Part shown: positions 47,801 through 61,200 of the stretch, piece by piece
Layout: each line of letters starts with the position of its first letter
Position numbering within the stretch: position 1 is the first letter of the stretch
Assembly: GCA_018857735.1 (NCBI GenBank)
Contig: JABMCL010002815.1
Span: forward strand, 707,501 to 771,500
Direction: 5' to 3'
DNA length: 64,000 nt
Source of the DNA: Alviniconcha marisindica
Taxonomy: Eukaryota > Mollusca > Gastropoda > Provannidae
Notes under the pieces: model-generated
Databases searched by the model: none
What the model saw: only the letters and a program-made list of their open reading frames with translations
What the model was told of the DNA's origin: nothing
Made by a program: the position numbers and the translations under genes

Positions 47801-50800
47801 TATGAGAGGTGCCATAAATAATCTTATATTAATATTATTAAGTAGGAAAATACGTTTCAAGGTCATATTATTATTGTTTTGTAAATTGCTATAATATAAT
47901 TTATATATATGTTGCTGGCTTAAACAAATTTGATTTCATATATATTCATGACAGTACATTCAAAACAGGTTGGGCCATACAACAATTAATTATGATATAT
48001 TTTGTAACTTGAGAATTATGAGAAGTACAAAAATACATGTTTCTGGATTCTGTCATACTAGCGCAGTTGCACAATTCTGTTTGATTTGATTGTGTTCAAA
48101 CTTGTTTTATTGTTATGCTGTATTATGTTAATTGTTATGGATGCAACCATAAACATATATATATATATATATAAAAATAAGAGTTTAAGGGAGATAATTT
48201 AATGCAATTGTTTGTTTTCTTCATCTGCAAACTCCCTTAATGTTAGCATTTTCTCAGATGCTGTTTTAGTGAGACCTTTGAAACTGGGAACATGATCTCA
48301 ATCAATACATGTTTTTAACAATACTTTTTTTAAATCCTTTTTTTTTTTTTTTTGACTTTTAATTAATTTAAAAGTTCATGCTTTAACTCACAGGAGACTA
48401 AAAGTAAAATAAAGACTGTTATTGTTTTTTGATTTGTATGCGGTTGTTTGAGTGTTTGCTTTTGTTGTTACTTAACAGAGATGATGTCACAGCGACGTCG
48501 TTCGAGAATTACAGAAGATCCTTTTAAAGTGTCAAGGCGTGGGAATCGGCGACATGAAGTACACCATGTAGAACCAGAGCACACTTCAGAAGATGAAGAA
48601 GAAAAGGACAGGAATCGATGGCACAGCACCAAATGTGGCCGACGCCAGACTCGCAGTCGACAGGACAGCGACAGACATGATGAGCCTGATGGAGAAGTTT
48701 TGGATGAAGAGGATGACGACGATGAAGATCTCAACAATAGTGCCGTGCGTCGGAGTTCACGCCTTCGGCAAAAGCCCTACCGATTCCGGGCTTCTGCTCA
48801 AGGCAAAGAGAAGGTCGGTGAAGGCGGCAGTTTGGACAGGGGGAAAAGACGCCGATCTGATGATCCAAATAATTCAAATGAGGTCAGTTGCATTGGTATT
48901 ACTGTGTTAGAGTTCTGAGCTAAAAGAGTTTAATATTGATAATAAGAGATAGAGTTGTGTACCCTAGGCTTTCATTTGACTATATTCTCTTTCTTTCTCT
49001 CAACTTTTCAGAGTAGCTATCTTTTTCTAACATTTTCCTTGTACCAGGCCCTTGACCCAACTCTTTCCACTCTACCACACATGTACCACTTGATCTGTCA
49101 TGTAACTTCAGTCACACTGTGTTGTCTGTTACAGAGGGTTCTTTGGTGAATTCTAAGACTCTGCCTCCCACAGTAACACTAGCAGTATTACTGTACAAAC
49201 TTTCGATCACCATGTGGTTTACCGATGAAATGCATGGTGATTTGAATGCATTATTGATAGAAGGCATGATGATTTGAGTATAACTATAAGCCCAACATTC
49301 AGAGAAATGTCATTTCCTTCAGTCGATAAGATTGCAGCTGATGTCTTGCCATCATTCAGTGAACATGCACCTTTGTGTTTGGTTTCATTTAGAATCCCCA
49401 CCAGTCTCTTGCCTTGTTGCTGTGCTTTAGCTTGTGAGCCAAATGCGACAGCCATTCCAGGTTTTTCATGTAGAATATTAATTTTGACTACCCTCTCTAT
49501 CAATCAGTTTGATGTGTTAGGGACCTCTGCTGTATTGATCTGTTCACAGTTAATTTCTTATAGTTGTGGACATGCCTTGAGTTTGCACTCATTCAACTAG
49601 GTAGGTGAGTTTGAATGGCTGACATAAAGTTTGCATAAAAATTATTAAGTACAATCACACTCTCAGTGAAGCTGTTTGTGCTGCCCACAGGACAGGTAAG
49701 TGAAGAGGGGTACATGAGAGATGCACATAATTAAATATGGATCTTCTCCAAGAGAAATGACTCCCAGTTTGTGTTTTAAACATACTTTGATAAACTGATG
49801 TTTTTCCACATTTAGAATGGGTATTACTGCAATTAGAAATACTTCAGGACTTTATTTTATTATTATTTTAATTTGGTTTCTGTGCAGGAATATGATGACA
49901 TGTACAGTCGTGTGAAAAGGTCCAGGACCAAAAAGGGAGATGGTGAGGGGCGGGGACATTCAGGATCTAATTCAGGTACGTACATTCCACTTCCAGAGAG
50001 CTTATAAAGTGATACGCTGATAATGATACTGATAGTTAAACAAACCAGCATGGCATTAGGAGTTTGGCTTTTGAACTGGTTTTGAGTTGGTAAGGAAGAT
50101 TTCAAATTCTTTGGATTGTGGTTTTTGTGCATGATTGTAGAATGAAGTGGCATTTTAGTAATTTTATTTGTTGTGTGTTTGGTCTGACCATGACCTTCTT
50201 AGGTCACTGGCAAGGTCATAAGAATAAACAGGCAAAATATGAACTACCGGTCTTTTCATCGAGATTTGGGTTAACTTTAAACTGTTTAAAATCAGGTGTT
50301 TCTGTGTTAGCAGGTTTTGGGCCGGGCAGCTTGTCACTGGTGTCCTATTGAATGCATTGATATAATTTTTGCCTGCATCAGATTTTTTACTCTGTGTCTT
50401 TTAGATGGGACTAATGACGATGACAAAAACGACTCTGAAGATGAAACCCAACAAAGACGCTCCTACTCTCTGAGGGAACACAAGCCAAGAACACAGCTGT
50501 ACATCGCTCCAGCCATAGGTACTGTACTGGGAAAGTTGTTTCATTAACTTCATTGTAATTAATAGTGTCTGGTGCCCTTTTGTTTGCTTCTCATGCACCA
50601 AGTAGTTTAAAAGCAGTTTTGCTTGAATTTTATTTAACTCTCTGAAGATTTGTTTTTTATGTTAGTTTGAATGATAATTTAAATGAAGATGGGTGATTTT
50701 AGTATGTGTTGCTCTATATTTTGGATGGTGATTCACAGCGGAGCCTGAGAATAACACCTGTTATTAAGCTATCTTAGTATATGATGACAGTGTACTGGCA

Positions 50801-52221
50801 GTTAGAGGGGCAGGGACAGTAATCTTTAAAAAAAAATATACTGAGGCACCCTTTTTAGGTCTGAAAGTTTGGGGAGAATTGCATTAATTGTTGGCCCTAT
50901 ATAATGTTGGAAAAGTGTGAATTTAATGGTAATGGTCAGCAGATAATCTACCGGGGGGGGGGGGATTCAGAAAACAACTGGGAGTCCTAATGAGAGATGA
51001 AAATGGAAAATACATAATGTTTTGTAACTTGAAACCTCTCCTGGACCTAGTTCACATTAGTGTGTCATCCGCTACATGCAGGAAGAATTACCATCCTTTG
51101 GATCATTTTTTTTCTTTCTTCTGGATATGTTACAATTGTGTGTGTAGCTGAGCAGTAACTTGGTCTGGGACAAAGGTCTTAAAGTTTGGGGATTTTGAAG
51201 TAAGTCTCCTATGTGAACCCTGGAAAGGGTGTTACTTTATCCTTCATTGTGTTGATGTTTTTTATTTTATTTACAGAGGCGATAAAAAAGAAACCAAAGC
51301 AGCAGTCTCTGTTCAGGGAGACTCCACCCAGACGGATTCATAAGCAAGCATCATACCGCTCCCCTGCTCACCGCCGATCAAACTTCAGGTAGCTTAAAAG
51401 CTCTTTTTATTATTAGTATTCCCCTATAACGAGTCAGAGAAAGAAAAAAAATCTGTTAGGAGGAGCCACAATCATTGTTTTGATTATTGTGCATTTTCAT
51501 GCCACCAGCTGTTAGGCCTTCTCCTTTCTGAAAGTGGACATGGAATCTTTAACATACCCAACAATCTTGATGCGTGCTGTACGCACAAAAGCGAAACAGG
51601 CACTGACACAGGAGAACTGAAAAAAACAGTCCTTCGCTTGAAAGAGAGTGTGAACCCAGTTGCTGCTTTCACTGCATCAACAGCTCAGTGCACTAAAGGA
51701 CTGAATGATTATCCATCAGCTGTTGGCAACTCCTGTTTAACCTGATATTGCCCAGAGACTGCCCTGGAACAGCTTCCAGCCCGTGACAGAAACTTTGCCA
51801 AAGTCAGAAATAAGGGAGCCTTCTTTGCAACATCCTGCTGCATATGTGTGATGACTGAAAGTAACCACATCTACTGTGTTTAAAGTCTTGTTTAGCCATC
51901 TTTCGGGGAGATGCAGCTATCGTGCTGCCCAGACTGTCACAAGATCATGCACACAGTTTGAATCTGGTTTCAAAAGCAGCAACAGTTTGTTGGTGAACTG
52001 TTCTTCAGCCTCTGCGATTGCGGAAGATATTTTTATAAGCATGATTTTCTGTTGCTGTTTGTGGTGTACACACTGCTGTATGTGCCTTGCAGGAAGCGTG
52101 AAGCTTTTCATGGCAGCTCCAGCTCTACTTCTTCCGATTCATCGGATAGTGGAACTGAGACCTCTGATGAGCAGCGCTTCAACCGCAGAAAGGCGAAAAG
52201 TATGGCAAAAGCCCGATCCAG
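44088..52221 (+). CDS. ATAD2: ATAD2 N-terminal acidic/basic region (exons 1-8)
   Basis: The start ATG at 44088 gives MVHTRHSRDVEVDSPPRFLS, with the FLSLE segment also seen early in vertebrate ATAD2. Exon 4 (404 nt) carries alternating R/K-rich and D/E-rich stretches, including DEEDDDDEDLNN followed by RRSSRLRQKPYRFR. Exon 6 holds an acidic run and YSLREHKPRTQLY, and exon 8 a serine-rich SSSSTSSDSSDSGTETSDE before RRKAKS. These are expected to be disordered, nuclear, phosphorylated and chromatin-contacting. Exon 3 is only 41 nt. Confidence 0.9.
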
Positions 52222-55200
52222 GTGCGTTCATGAGAGGTTTATTTTCTTGTGAGATTCATGTGTAATCTTTATGGCCAGAATACAGATTCTTGTCTGTGTG
52301 TTGACATCAGCATTTTTTGATCAGCTGCGTAAAATTACAACATAATGTAGTCCGTCTTTCTGACTGAGAAAAGGAAATTGATATTTTCCAACCAGTCAAC
52401 CATGGTGGTTATATCAGTGCAAACTGTTCTGACTGAATTTTGATTAGTTAATGCATTATTAATAATGAGTGTTAGTTTGGGTAGGTGCATAGTGTGTACT
52501 TTGGTTGCTTTTGGTGATTTTCTTAGACTTTGGGTAATTTTGCAGCTGGACATCATGGAATGATTTGTTGTCCTGCTGGAGCATTTTAATTGATTTTCTA
52601 AACATTGCTTTATGGAGTGGGATGCCAGCTGAAAAGATAGTTATGTTTTTCATAACCTTTTGTCAAGATGGACGTGTGACATCACATTTGATTGAGTGTT
52701 TGGTTTTTTTACTCTGGAATTACATGTACTTTTTGAATTTGAAATGTAAGGTCAGGCACACTAGGAATAGACCTGATCAGTAGCATTTTGTTATTGGTTA
52801 TTTTTAATCCCTGATCACTGTTATACAAACTCCACCATCAGGATTTCAAAAGCTGGTGAGGGTTGTGGGCTGGTGGTCCTTACATCTGAAGTCTCAATGG
52901 CCCATTTAAAATGGTTCCGACAAGTATGCTGTTGAGAAAAGACGACGTTCATTTTCTAATCACTCCTGGCTGGCTGGCAGAAGACCAAGCGATGTGTAAT
53001 ATATATGCTGTGCATGGAAGTTATTTTCCTCTTCAGTCAAATGATGTTTTTGATGAAATGATGTGCAGGATCTGCCCGCTCAACTTCACAGCTGACATGA
53101 TGTCCTCATCGGGTGTGCTGAAGGACAGAGTGAGAACTGGAGCCAGTTTGGCTGATGTTGACCCCATGGAAATTGACAAATCAGTGAGTGCCATCCTCAG
53201 TAGTTGACCCCATGGAAATTGACAAATCAGTGAGTGCCATCCTCAGTAGATGGGGTAGTGAGTGCCACTTTCAGTAGTTGACCCCATGGAAATTGACAAA
53301 TCAGTGAGTGCCATCCTCGGTAGCTGACCCCATGGAATTGATGAATTAGTGAGTGCCATACTCAGTAGCTGACACCATGGAAATTGATGAATCAGTGAGG
53401 TGCCATCCTACATAGTTGACCCCATGGAAATTGACAGATCAGTGAGTGCCATCCTAAGTAGTTGACCCCATGGAAATTGACAAATCTGTGGCACCCTCAG
53501 TAGTTGACCCCATGAAAATTGATGAATCAACAAGTGCCATTGTCAGTAGTCAACCCCCATGGAAATTAACAAATAAGTGCATGCCATCCTCAGTAGTTGA
53601 CCCCATGGAAATTGACAAATCTGTGAGTGCCATCCTCAGTAGATGACCCCATGGAAATTAATAAATCAGTGCGTGCCATCCTCAGTAGCACTCAGAACAC
53701 CAGTGTTGTCGGTGGCAGACAGCAGAATATCTTCACCGATTCAGGCATAGTAGCAGATCTGCGGTCAGGAAAGATGAGTCAAGTCTTTCTTTTGAGTGGC
53801 ATCCTCAGTAACACTTTGAACAGCATAATTGTCAGCGGCAGACTGCAAAATATTTATATACCTGTGTAGGCTTAGAGTAGCTATGCAACAGCCAAAAATT
53901 GCTCTATGCCTCTGACTGAATGAAATGTATCAAATTAAAGGGCTCTTGAAGCTGAATCCATTGCAGTTTATTTCACTCAAATCGGATCAGTAGTTCAGGA
54001 GATATTCAAATTTTAAGTTCCGAAAATCAGCTCAATTTCGGGACAGTCCTTTACTATGACAATGAAGGATATGAAGGCAAAAGGGTGGACCTGTGGAAAG
54101 CAGCAATAATAAGGGTTTATGTACATAAAATCTGAATGACTCAAGTCATTGTATTAAAATTGGTGAATTTATATTTTGGGACATGACGAATCCAAAAATG
54201 CTGACAAAAAATGCCTCACAATCCAATTTCAAGAGATAATTAGCATAATGTTATGTAATAACTAATTAAGTATAATAATTAACTGATTTGTGCATGTTCA
54301 CAGGACTTACAGATTTTAAACAAGGAAATTTAGATATACCAATAGTGTACATCACTTCTCAGCATAGAATCTAACCCAATTTGATCCCTCATTTGCATAA
54401 ATTACATAACAAACTCATTACTGTTCCTGGTTGTTTAGATACCACAATTATCCCTGAAACACGCTTCAAAATCTGCACATGGGGTTTCTTATTTGTGGTA
54501 ACCTTGTTGAAATTTGCAGCAAATTTGTACCTGTAACATTAGCAGATCACTGATGTGCAATCTAATCTGCATAAATTAGCATAACGAGCATCTATAATTT
54601 TTTCATAAATTGTTTATATGAAGTTACCTGCCACATCTATTAGAATACTGAAATTCAGCTACTGGAGCTTTGCCATTATAGTAAATTGATTGAAATGGTG
54701 TCAACCCTGTGAAGTAATTCAGTCCCATTTGCATAAATTAGCATATTAATAAAACATGCTAATTTAATTCAGTTTCATTTTTAACTAGAACTTTCAGATT
54801 TTTTGTTTCAATGTTGTATTTTGTGCTGCAATTACCACAGGTAAACAGGATCAATCAATGTCAATTTGTATTCATATCATTACCGTAATATAACAAAAAA
54901 GCTCGTTAGGCTAATTTATTTGCAAAAAAAGATACCTGTCCACACAATGTCCGCTTTTTGTCCAATTCATCCTCACCAAAAAGCACAGTCATTCACACAT
55001 TCACACAATGATGACAAAAATATTTTTTCCAGTTGTCTTTTATTTTAATGATTCACCAATTGCCATAAAAAAACAATTAACAAAACTCATGATGACACTG
55101 TGGTCTTCTAAGTTCTATATAAATCCATCTGGTCTGCCTGGGTTTGGGCACAGCTGCATCACTCTCACAGAAGGCTCCAGAACCTGCAACCACACAATAA

Positions 55201-58200
55201 AAGGAACATTAAAAAACTGCTAAATCTTTGGAACATTATTTGAAACCAGTTATTAAAGTTAACAATATAAATAACATTAGAAATAAATCAAATTAAAAAT
55301 AAAACTGATATTTTACTCTACTTTATACTTTTTAATCTCGTTTTATTAATTTATTATTATTATTATACATCATGAAAAATGCTGGCCCCCCCCAATAAAA
55401 AATAACAGGTTTTCAAAAAATTCAGTTAAAAAATAAAAAACAGAAGACTGAAGAGACAATTAAGTCTACAAAGCAACTCTCTACCTGAAACTAAAAGTGC
55501 CATAAATATTAAATCTGGACAAACAAACAAAAAATCACTAATATAAATTTCAATGGGGGGAAAAAGAAGAAGAATTTTTTTAAAGTCCAGACCAATGTAA
55601 ATCAAAAAAATAGCATTGATTAAATATCTAACACCCCTCGGCTGAAGAAATAGACCTGCCCGTAGTCAAAATCCAGGTCCGATAAAAAGCACTCTGGGTG
55701 CGGCCATTACTGAGACAGGAGTGACCAGTAGGTGAGGATGGAATGTTCCAAGAACGATCCCCAAAATTTTACAAAATTTAAGCAGATACCTGACAGAATA
55801 AACAAATCAACCGAATATTCCTCAGGTCAGTGTGTTTAGCTTTAGTTTTAGTACTTTTACTGCACTTAGATGAGAGTTGCTTTCTATTTTTGGGTCTCCT
55901 CCATCTCGCTTGATCTGGAGTCCGACGAACCCACGCGATGCGCAGGCCAAGTTTGAGAGATTTTTTTGCCACATCGTCATCGTTTTAAGCCCGCCACCGT
56001 CGTATTTTTCAACGAAACCACTAATGTAATACATGCTCTTGTAGATAAAAGAACACAGAATAAGCCTGTGGGTGAACTTTTTTCCCAAATGACCAATTTT
56101 AACAAAATATTTGAGAAAGAAATTACAGCAACTGTACTTACCGCCATTACGCTGTTTTCATAGACCGCACCAAAAAAGTTCACATACCGCACGAAAGAGC
56201 GTTCTTTCTTCTGATTGGCTGTAAAGTTTAAGTCTTGTACGTCGTCATTTGCGATGGTACGAGGAGTTTGAAGAGAGCGACCCGAAACAGTGTCATCTCG
56301 GAAATCGGTCCACAGCGCGAGGCCGGCCGCTCGACCCGTAAAATGAGGGTTTTTTCAAAGATTATACTACTTTCAAAGGCATGAAATAAAATAACACACA
56401 GTGTAGGCTGTAGAATATTCATTCACTCAAACGATAACACAAGCATGCAGGATGAAATATGCAGTTTTAACTGTGCATTTTCGATTTGAAGTGATGCACC
56501 CCCCCGGAATCCAGAGTGTCCCAGGCTAAGCACAGAGGCTGTTGCATAGCTACTTAGAGACAAAATGTGTGGTCATTAAAAGATGACTCTTTGTCTTTTC
56601 TTTTGAGTCACCCCATGCCTACAATATCCGCCATGTTCTGTTGTTGTTTCAAACATTTCTGTTGTCTTGTTGCAGGTGACGTTTGAGAGCGTAGGAGGGC
56701 TACAGAAACACATCATGACGCTAAAAGAGATGGTGGTCTTCCCTCTCCTCTATCCAGAATTCTATGAGCGTTTTAAAGTGGCGCCTTCTCGGGGGGTGCT
56801 GTTTTATGGACCACCAGGTAAAGCTGCGACTTTCCTCTTTAGCCACAGCGTTTAAAAGTTTTAGGTGCAAAAAGACGTTATTCATTTTTGTGGAAAAAAG
56901 TATAGCATGCACCAGCTGGATCGTCATCTGTTTTGCCATATCATAAAACCTGTATGTTGGGATTGTTGTGAATGTTAATTGTTATAGATGTGATCAGAGT
57001 CAAGGTCATCATGGTGGTAGAACCTATGAGCTTTAGCTGTTTACAGTGTTAGCTGTACATATTATATACAAATTTTAGTGACCTTGACATGATTTCAAGG
57101 TAATGGTGGCTTCAAACAGTTAAACTAGAATGTGTATACATTAGTAAATTCTTATCTGATACAGTTCAAACTTTGTATGAGTGTTAAAAACCTTGAACGA
57201 TGAAAACCTTAAGGTTAGTTTTATTCTCAGGAAGTGTTCAAGCAGGGCCTGTTCACCTTTTTTTCAGACTGTTTTGGTAAGATCTTTCCAAGTTGGCATG
57301 GTGATTGCCTCTGTCAAGCTTTTACACTCCAATGCCTTGTTTTGCAGGCACTGGGAAGACGCTGGTTGCACGTGCCCTGGCCAACGAGTGCAGTCGTGGC
57401 ACGCAGCGAGTGGCCTTCTTTATGCGCAAAGGTGCTGACTGTCTGAGCAAGTGGGTCGGTGAGGCAGAGCGACAGCTGAGGCTCCTCTTCGATAAGGTGC
57501 GTTGCATCACATCAGCTTTGAACCTTTTTAAAATGTTCCCTCTGCTGACAATCCAAGAGTTCTTTTCAAACTTGGAGCAGGTCAAATCATTGTATTGCTT
57601 CGTGAATGGCCAGGAACTCTTGCTTTTTCGATTCGCACCTTCCAGATTCATTTAACATTATTTTCAGTACCGAGTAGAGTCACAGGCGCCATGTTTGACG
57701 AATTTGACTGTGATTTGACAAATTGTGTGTTGCCCTGATGTCACCATTAACATGTCACTAGGAGAAAGAGTGCTCTGTCCACTGACGTGATGTTCAACAA
57801 CAACAAAAGAGGCACCTGCCTGAAAGATTTACCAGAACCTTTTTTGTTATTTCTTACTCGTGTATGATCAACCTGCCCCATAAGTGAGCGGTTATCCTGA
57901 GGTGACCCTGTGCAGTTGACAGGATGTTAAAATTCAAGAGCAACCTCAGTAAGTGAGAGTTCTCTGAAAGGAAATGATTCTGAACTGTTGTGCAAAACTG
58001 GTGTCTGCGTGCACTTGTTGGCTCATCGCAGCCTGCCTCTAAAATATCATCAACATGTAAATGCCGTTAACTACATGCCGGGCATTCCGCTGACACATCG
58101 GGTCATGCTAACAAACGATTGCTGGGTCACCTTTGCAGGCTTACGAGATGCGCCCCTCCATCATCTTTTTTGACGAGATAGATGGCTTGGCCCCTGTGCG

Positions 58201-61200
58201 CTCCAGCCGCCAGGACCAGATTCACAGCTCCATTGTGTCCACATTGCTGGCTCTCATGGATGGAATTGACTCTCGCGGGGAGATTGTCGTCATCGGTGCC
58301 ACCAACCGCATCGACTCCATAGACCCTGCTCTACGCCGCCCCGGACGTTTTGACAGGGAGTTTCACTTCCCCTTGCCCAACCTTGAGGTTAGTTGTTGGT
58401 TCGCTCTTACTCTTAGTGTGGCACCAATTATCTGCGTTTGTTTTTCTTGCCATTTGATGGTCAGGATTGTTGCCTGTTAGTCATGTGAGCTGGGTGAATT
58501 GGTTCTGTGCATGTTGAAGCATTTGTTAGGGAGGGTTAGTTAGTTTGTGCTTTGAGCCCAGTCAACCACAAAGGGTTATATCAGGGCGAAGTTAGTGAGG
58601 GGAAAAATGTAGTTGATTGTGATTAGCGTGTGTGTGTGATTAGCGTTTGTGTTATTTGAGATTATGGTGCTACGGACCTGTCCCTGTAGGTTTTCACAGA
58701 CGCGGCCAGATTCTGTGATTGCTGCTTTATTACTTTCGCATTTTGCTGTGTTTTAATCAGGTAAGCTTTGTTCAGTGTGGAACCAGGTGAAAATTTATTT
58801 TTATGGCACATCTTTAACCTCTTTTTTTTCTTTTTTCTTTTTCAGGAGCGCAAAAAGATCCTGAAAATCCACACAAAGAATTGGAACCCTCCTCTTCGTG
58901 ATGATTTCTTGTCTGAGCTGGCAGAAAAGTGTCCTGGTGCGTTGTTTGAATTGATCTGTGTTTTGTTTGTTTGTGTACATTGTCTACTTTTACTCAGTGT
59001 TGTCCCCTTCCAGACAAGATTTTTCAGAATTCCATCAAATGAGGAATGGCATGGGTCATTTTGGAGAAGAGAGAACTGTACAGAACTGTATTTGAGTATT
59101 TTCAGTTAATATTTTTTTTTAATTTGATTTGTGAATTTCCATCAAAATTTATATTTTGGAAACTGCTGTCTCTGTCAGTTGTTTTATGTCAAAAAGTGTT
59201 ATCTTACCTTGCCATCAGATTGTACAAACTGTTTTGAAAAAGAGACATGAGTATTGCACCGACCGCAGTAAAAGTGTCGTGTGTGTGTAAAATTGCATTG
59301 CATAATTATTTTCCGTCCAGGTTACTGTGGGGCTGACATCAAATGCCTTGTGACGGAAGCTACTCAGAATGCACTGCGGCGTCACTACCCGCAGATCTAC
59401 ACCACTTCAGACAAGCTGCAGCTGGATGTTTCCTCTATCACGTTGACAGCCCGTGACTTTGCTGAGGCTGTGAACACCATTGTGCCAGCCGCCCAGCGAG
59501 CGGTCTCAAACCCTGCAATGGCCTTGGAGGCATCGGTTCGACCTTTGCTGTCTGTATCTTTGATGAGGCTGCAGTCATCTCTCTTCAAAAGGTTCCCTTA
59601 CTCCAAGCTTGACCGCCGGGCCAATTCAGCAGCGGCACTGCAAGGTCTGTTGTTTTGCATTTTAGAAGGTCCATTATTGCTTTGTGTGACATTGCCAGAA
59701 TCGGTGTGCTGTTTAACTTGGCAGAACATGAAAGCTGTTGGGTTGCCCACCAGGTTATATGGTTAGTTGAGGACAAAAATAGCTGTAGTCCAGGCTGATT
59801 TTTTTCTTTTTTTTCTTTTAATACTGCTAAAACCTTATTATGATTTAGCACTGTCATTGCAACCCCACCCATTGTTACACCCGTTGAGGGGTTTATTTTG
59901 CATCAAAACGGTTTTTCTGCATATTTGCGATCCTCGGAGCCCTTTTTGATCCTGGGTCCCACCCAGCCTGTCACTGGTTTAGACAGTTTTCAACTTTGAC
60001 CTGCGTGAATGGGCTGTGCAACACCCTGGCTTTGCTGCTCTACCATGTTCACCTTGTACAAGTGCGCAAACACACCTTTACCACTTGGTGATCCGTCTTT
60101 CCATGGCCATGTGTTGCAGGTAGTGGCAGCGAAGGAGTGGACACTCAAGGAATGCTAGATTTTGACCTGGCTAGTGATGAGGAAGAGAGTATGCCGTCCA
60201 TCTTTTTGCCCAGTTCCAGAGGCAGCAAGTCCCACGCTGTGCATTCCCAGTCGCCTGCGTCTTTCCTCAGGTGCCCATCAGACATTATCAGTGTTATGAG
60301 TGACATAGAAGTACCCGGCACCTGCTGTGTTTACGTTGTTTTGTGGTGTCTTCCATTTTGCCCTGATGTGTCCCTTTGTGATTGTTTTGTGGTGTTTTCC
60401 ATTTTGCCCTGATGTGTCCCTTTGTGGTTGTTTTGTGGCGTCTTCCATTTTGTTCTGATGTGACTCTTTGTGTTTGTTTTGTGGCATCTTCCATTTTGTT
60501 CTGATCTGACCCTTTATGGTTGTTTTGTGGCATCTTCCATTTTGCCCTGATGTGACCCTTTATGGTTGTTTTGTGGCATCTTCCATTTTGCCCTGATGTG
60601 ACCCTTTATGGTCTGTTTTGTGGCATCTTCCATTTTGCCCTGATGTGACCCTTTATGGTTGTTTTGTGGCATCTTCCATTTTGCCCTGATGTGACCCTTT
60701 ATGGCTGTTTTGTGGCATCTTCCATTTTGCCCTGATGTGACCCTTTATGGCTGTTTTGTGGCATCTTCCATTTTCCCCTGATGTGACCCTTTATGGCTGT
60801 TTTGTGGCATCTTCCATTTTGCCCTGATGTGACCCTTTATGGTTGTTTTGTGGCATCTTCCATTTTGCCCTGATGTAACCCTTTGTAGCTGACAGTCAAC
60901 AGACGGTGAGGAATGTCAAATGTTGAACTTGTGTGCCTCAGACTTAGTATGCTGGTGTGTCATTACCATTACAGGCTGATCTACCTTTAACCCACTTGGT
61001 CCCAGACTGCCCACTTTTTTTTCTTACTGCGCTACCCCAGACCTCCCAGTAGCGGCTGGTAAACTCTTGCTTCATACTGGCATCCTGTTGCTTCCTATCA
61101 CATGTGATTTCATAGAGAAAGGGCAGTGGCTGGTCTAGGGCCAAGTGGGTTATGCAGTGGTTTTTGTTCTGGCGTGAAATTCAGTACCATTTGTATGTGA

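Noticed and set aside
48593..48910. Alternative +2 frame of 105 codons in ATAD2 exon 4
   Set aside because: A shadow of the charged repeats in the true frame. The true frame alone agrees with the phases of exons 3 and 5.
55977..56192. 71-codon minus-strand frame as a separate gene
   Set aside because: Not recognised as a protein family. It is kept only as part of the promoter-like segment finding.
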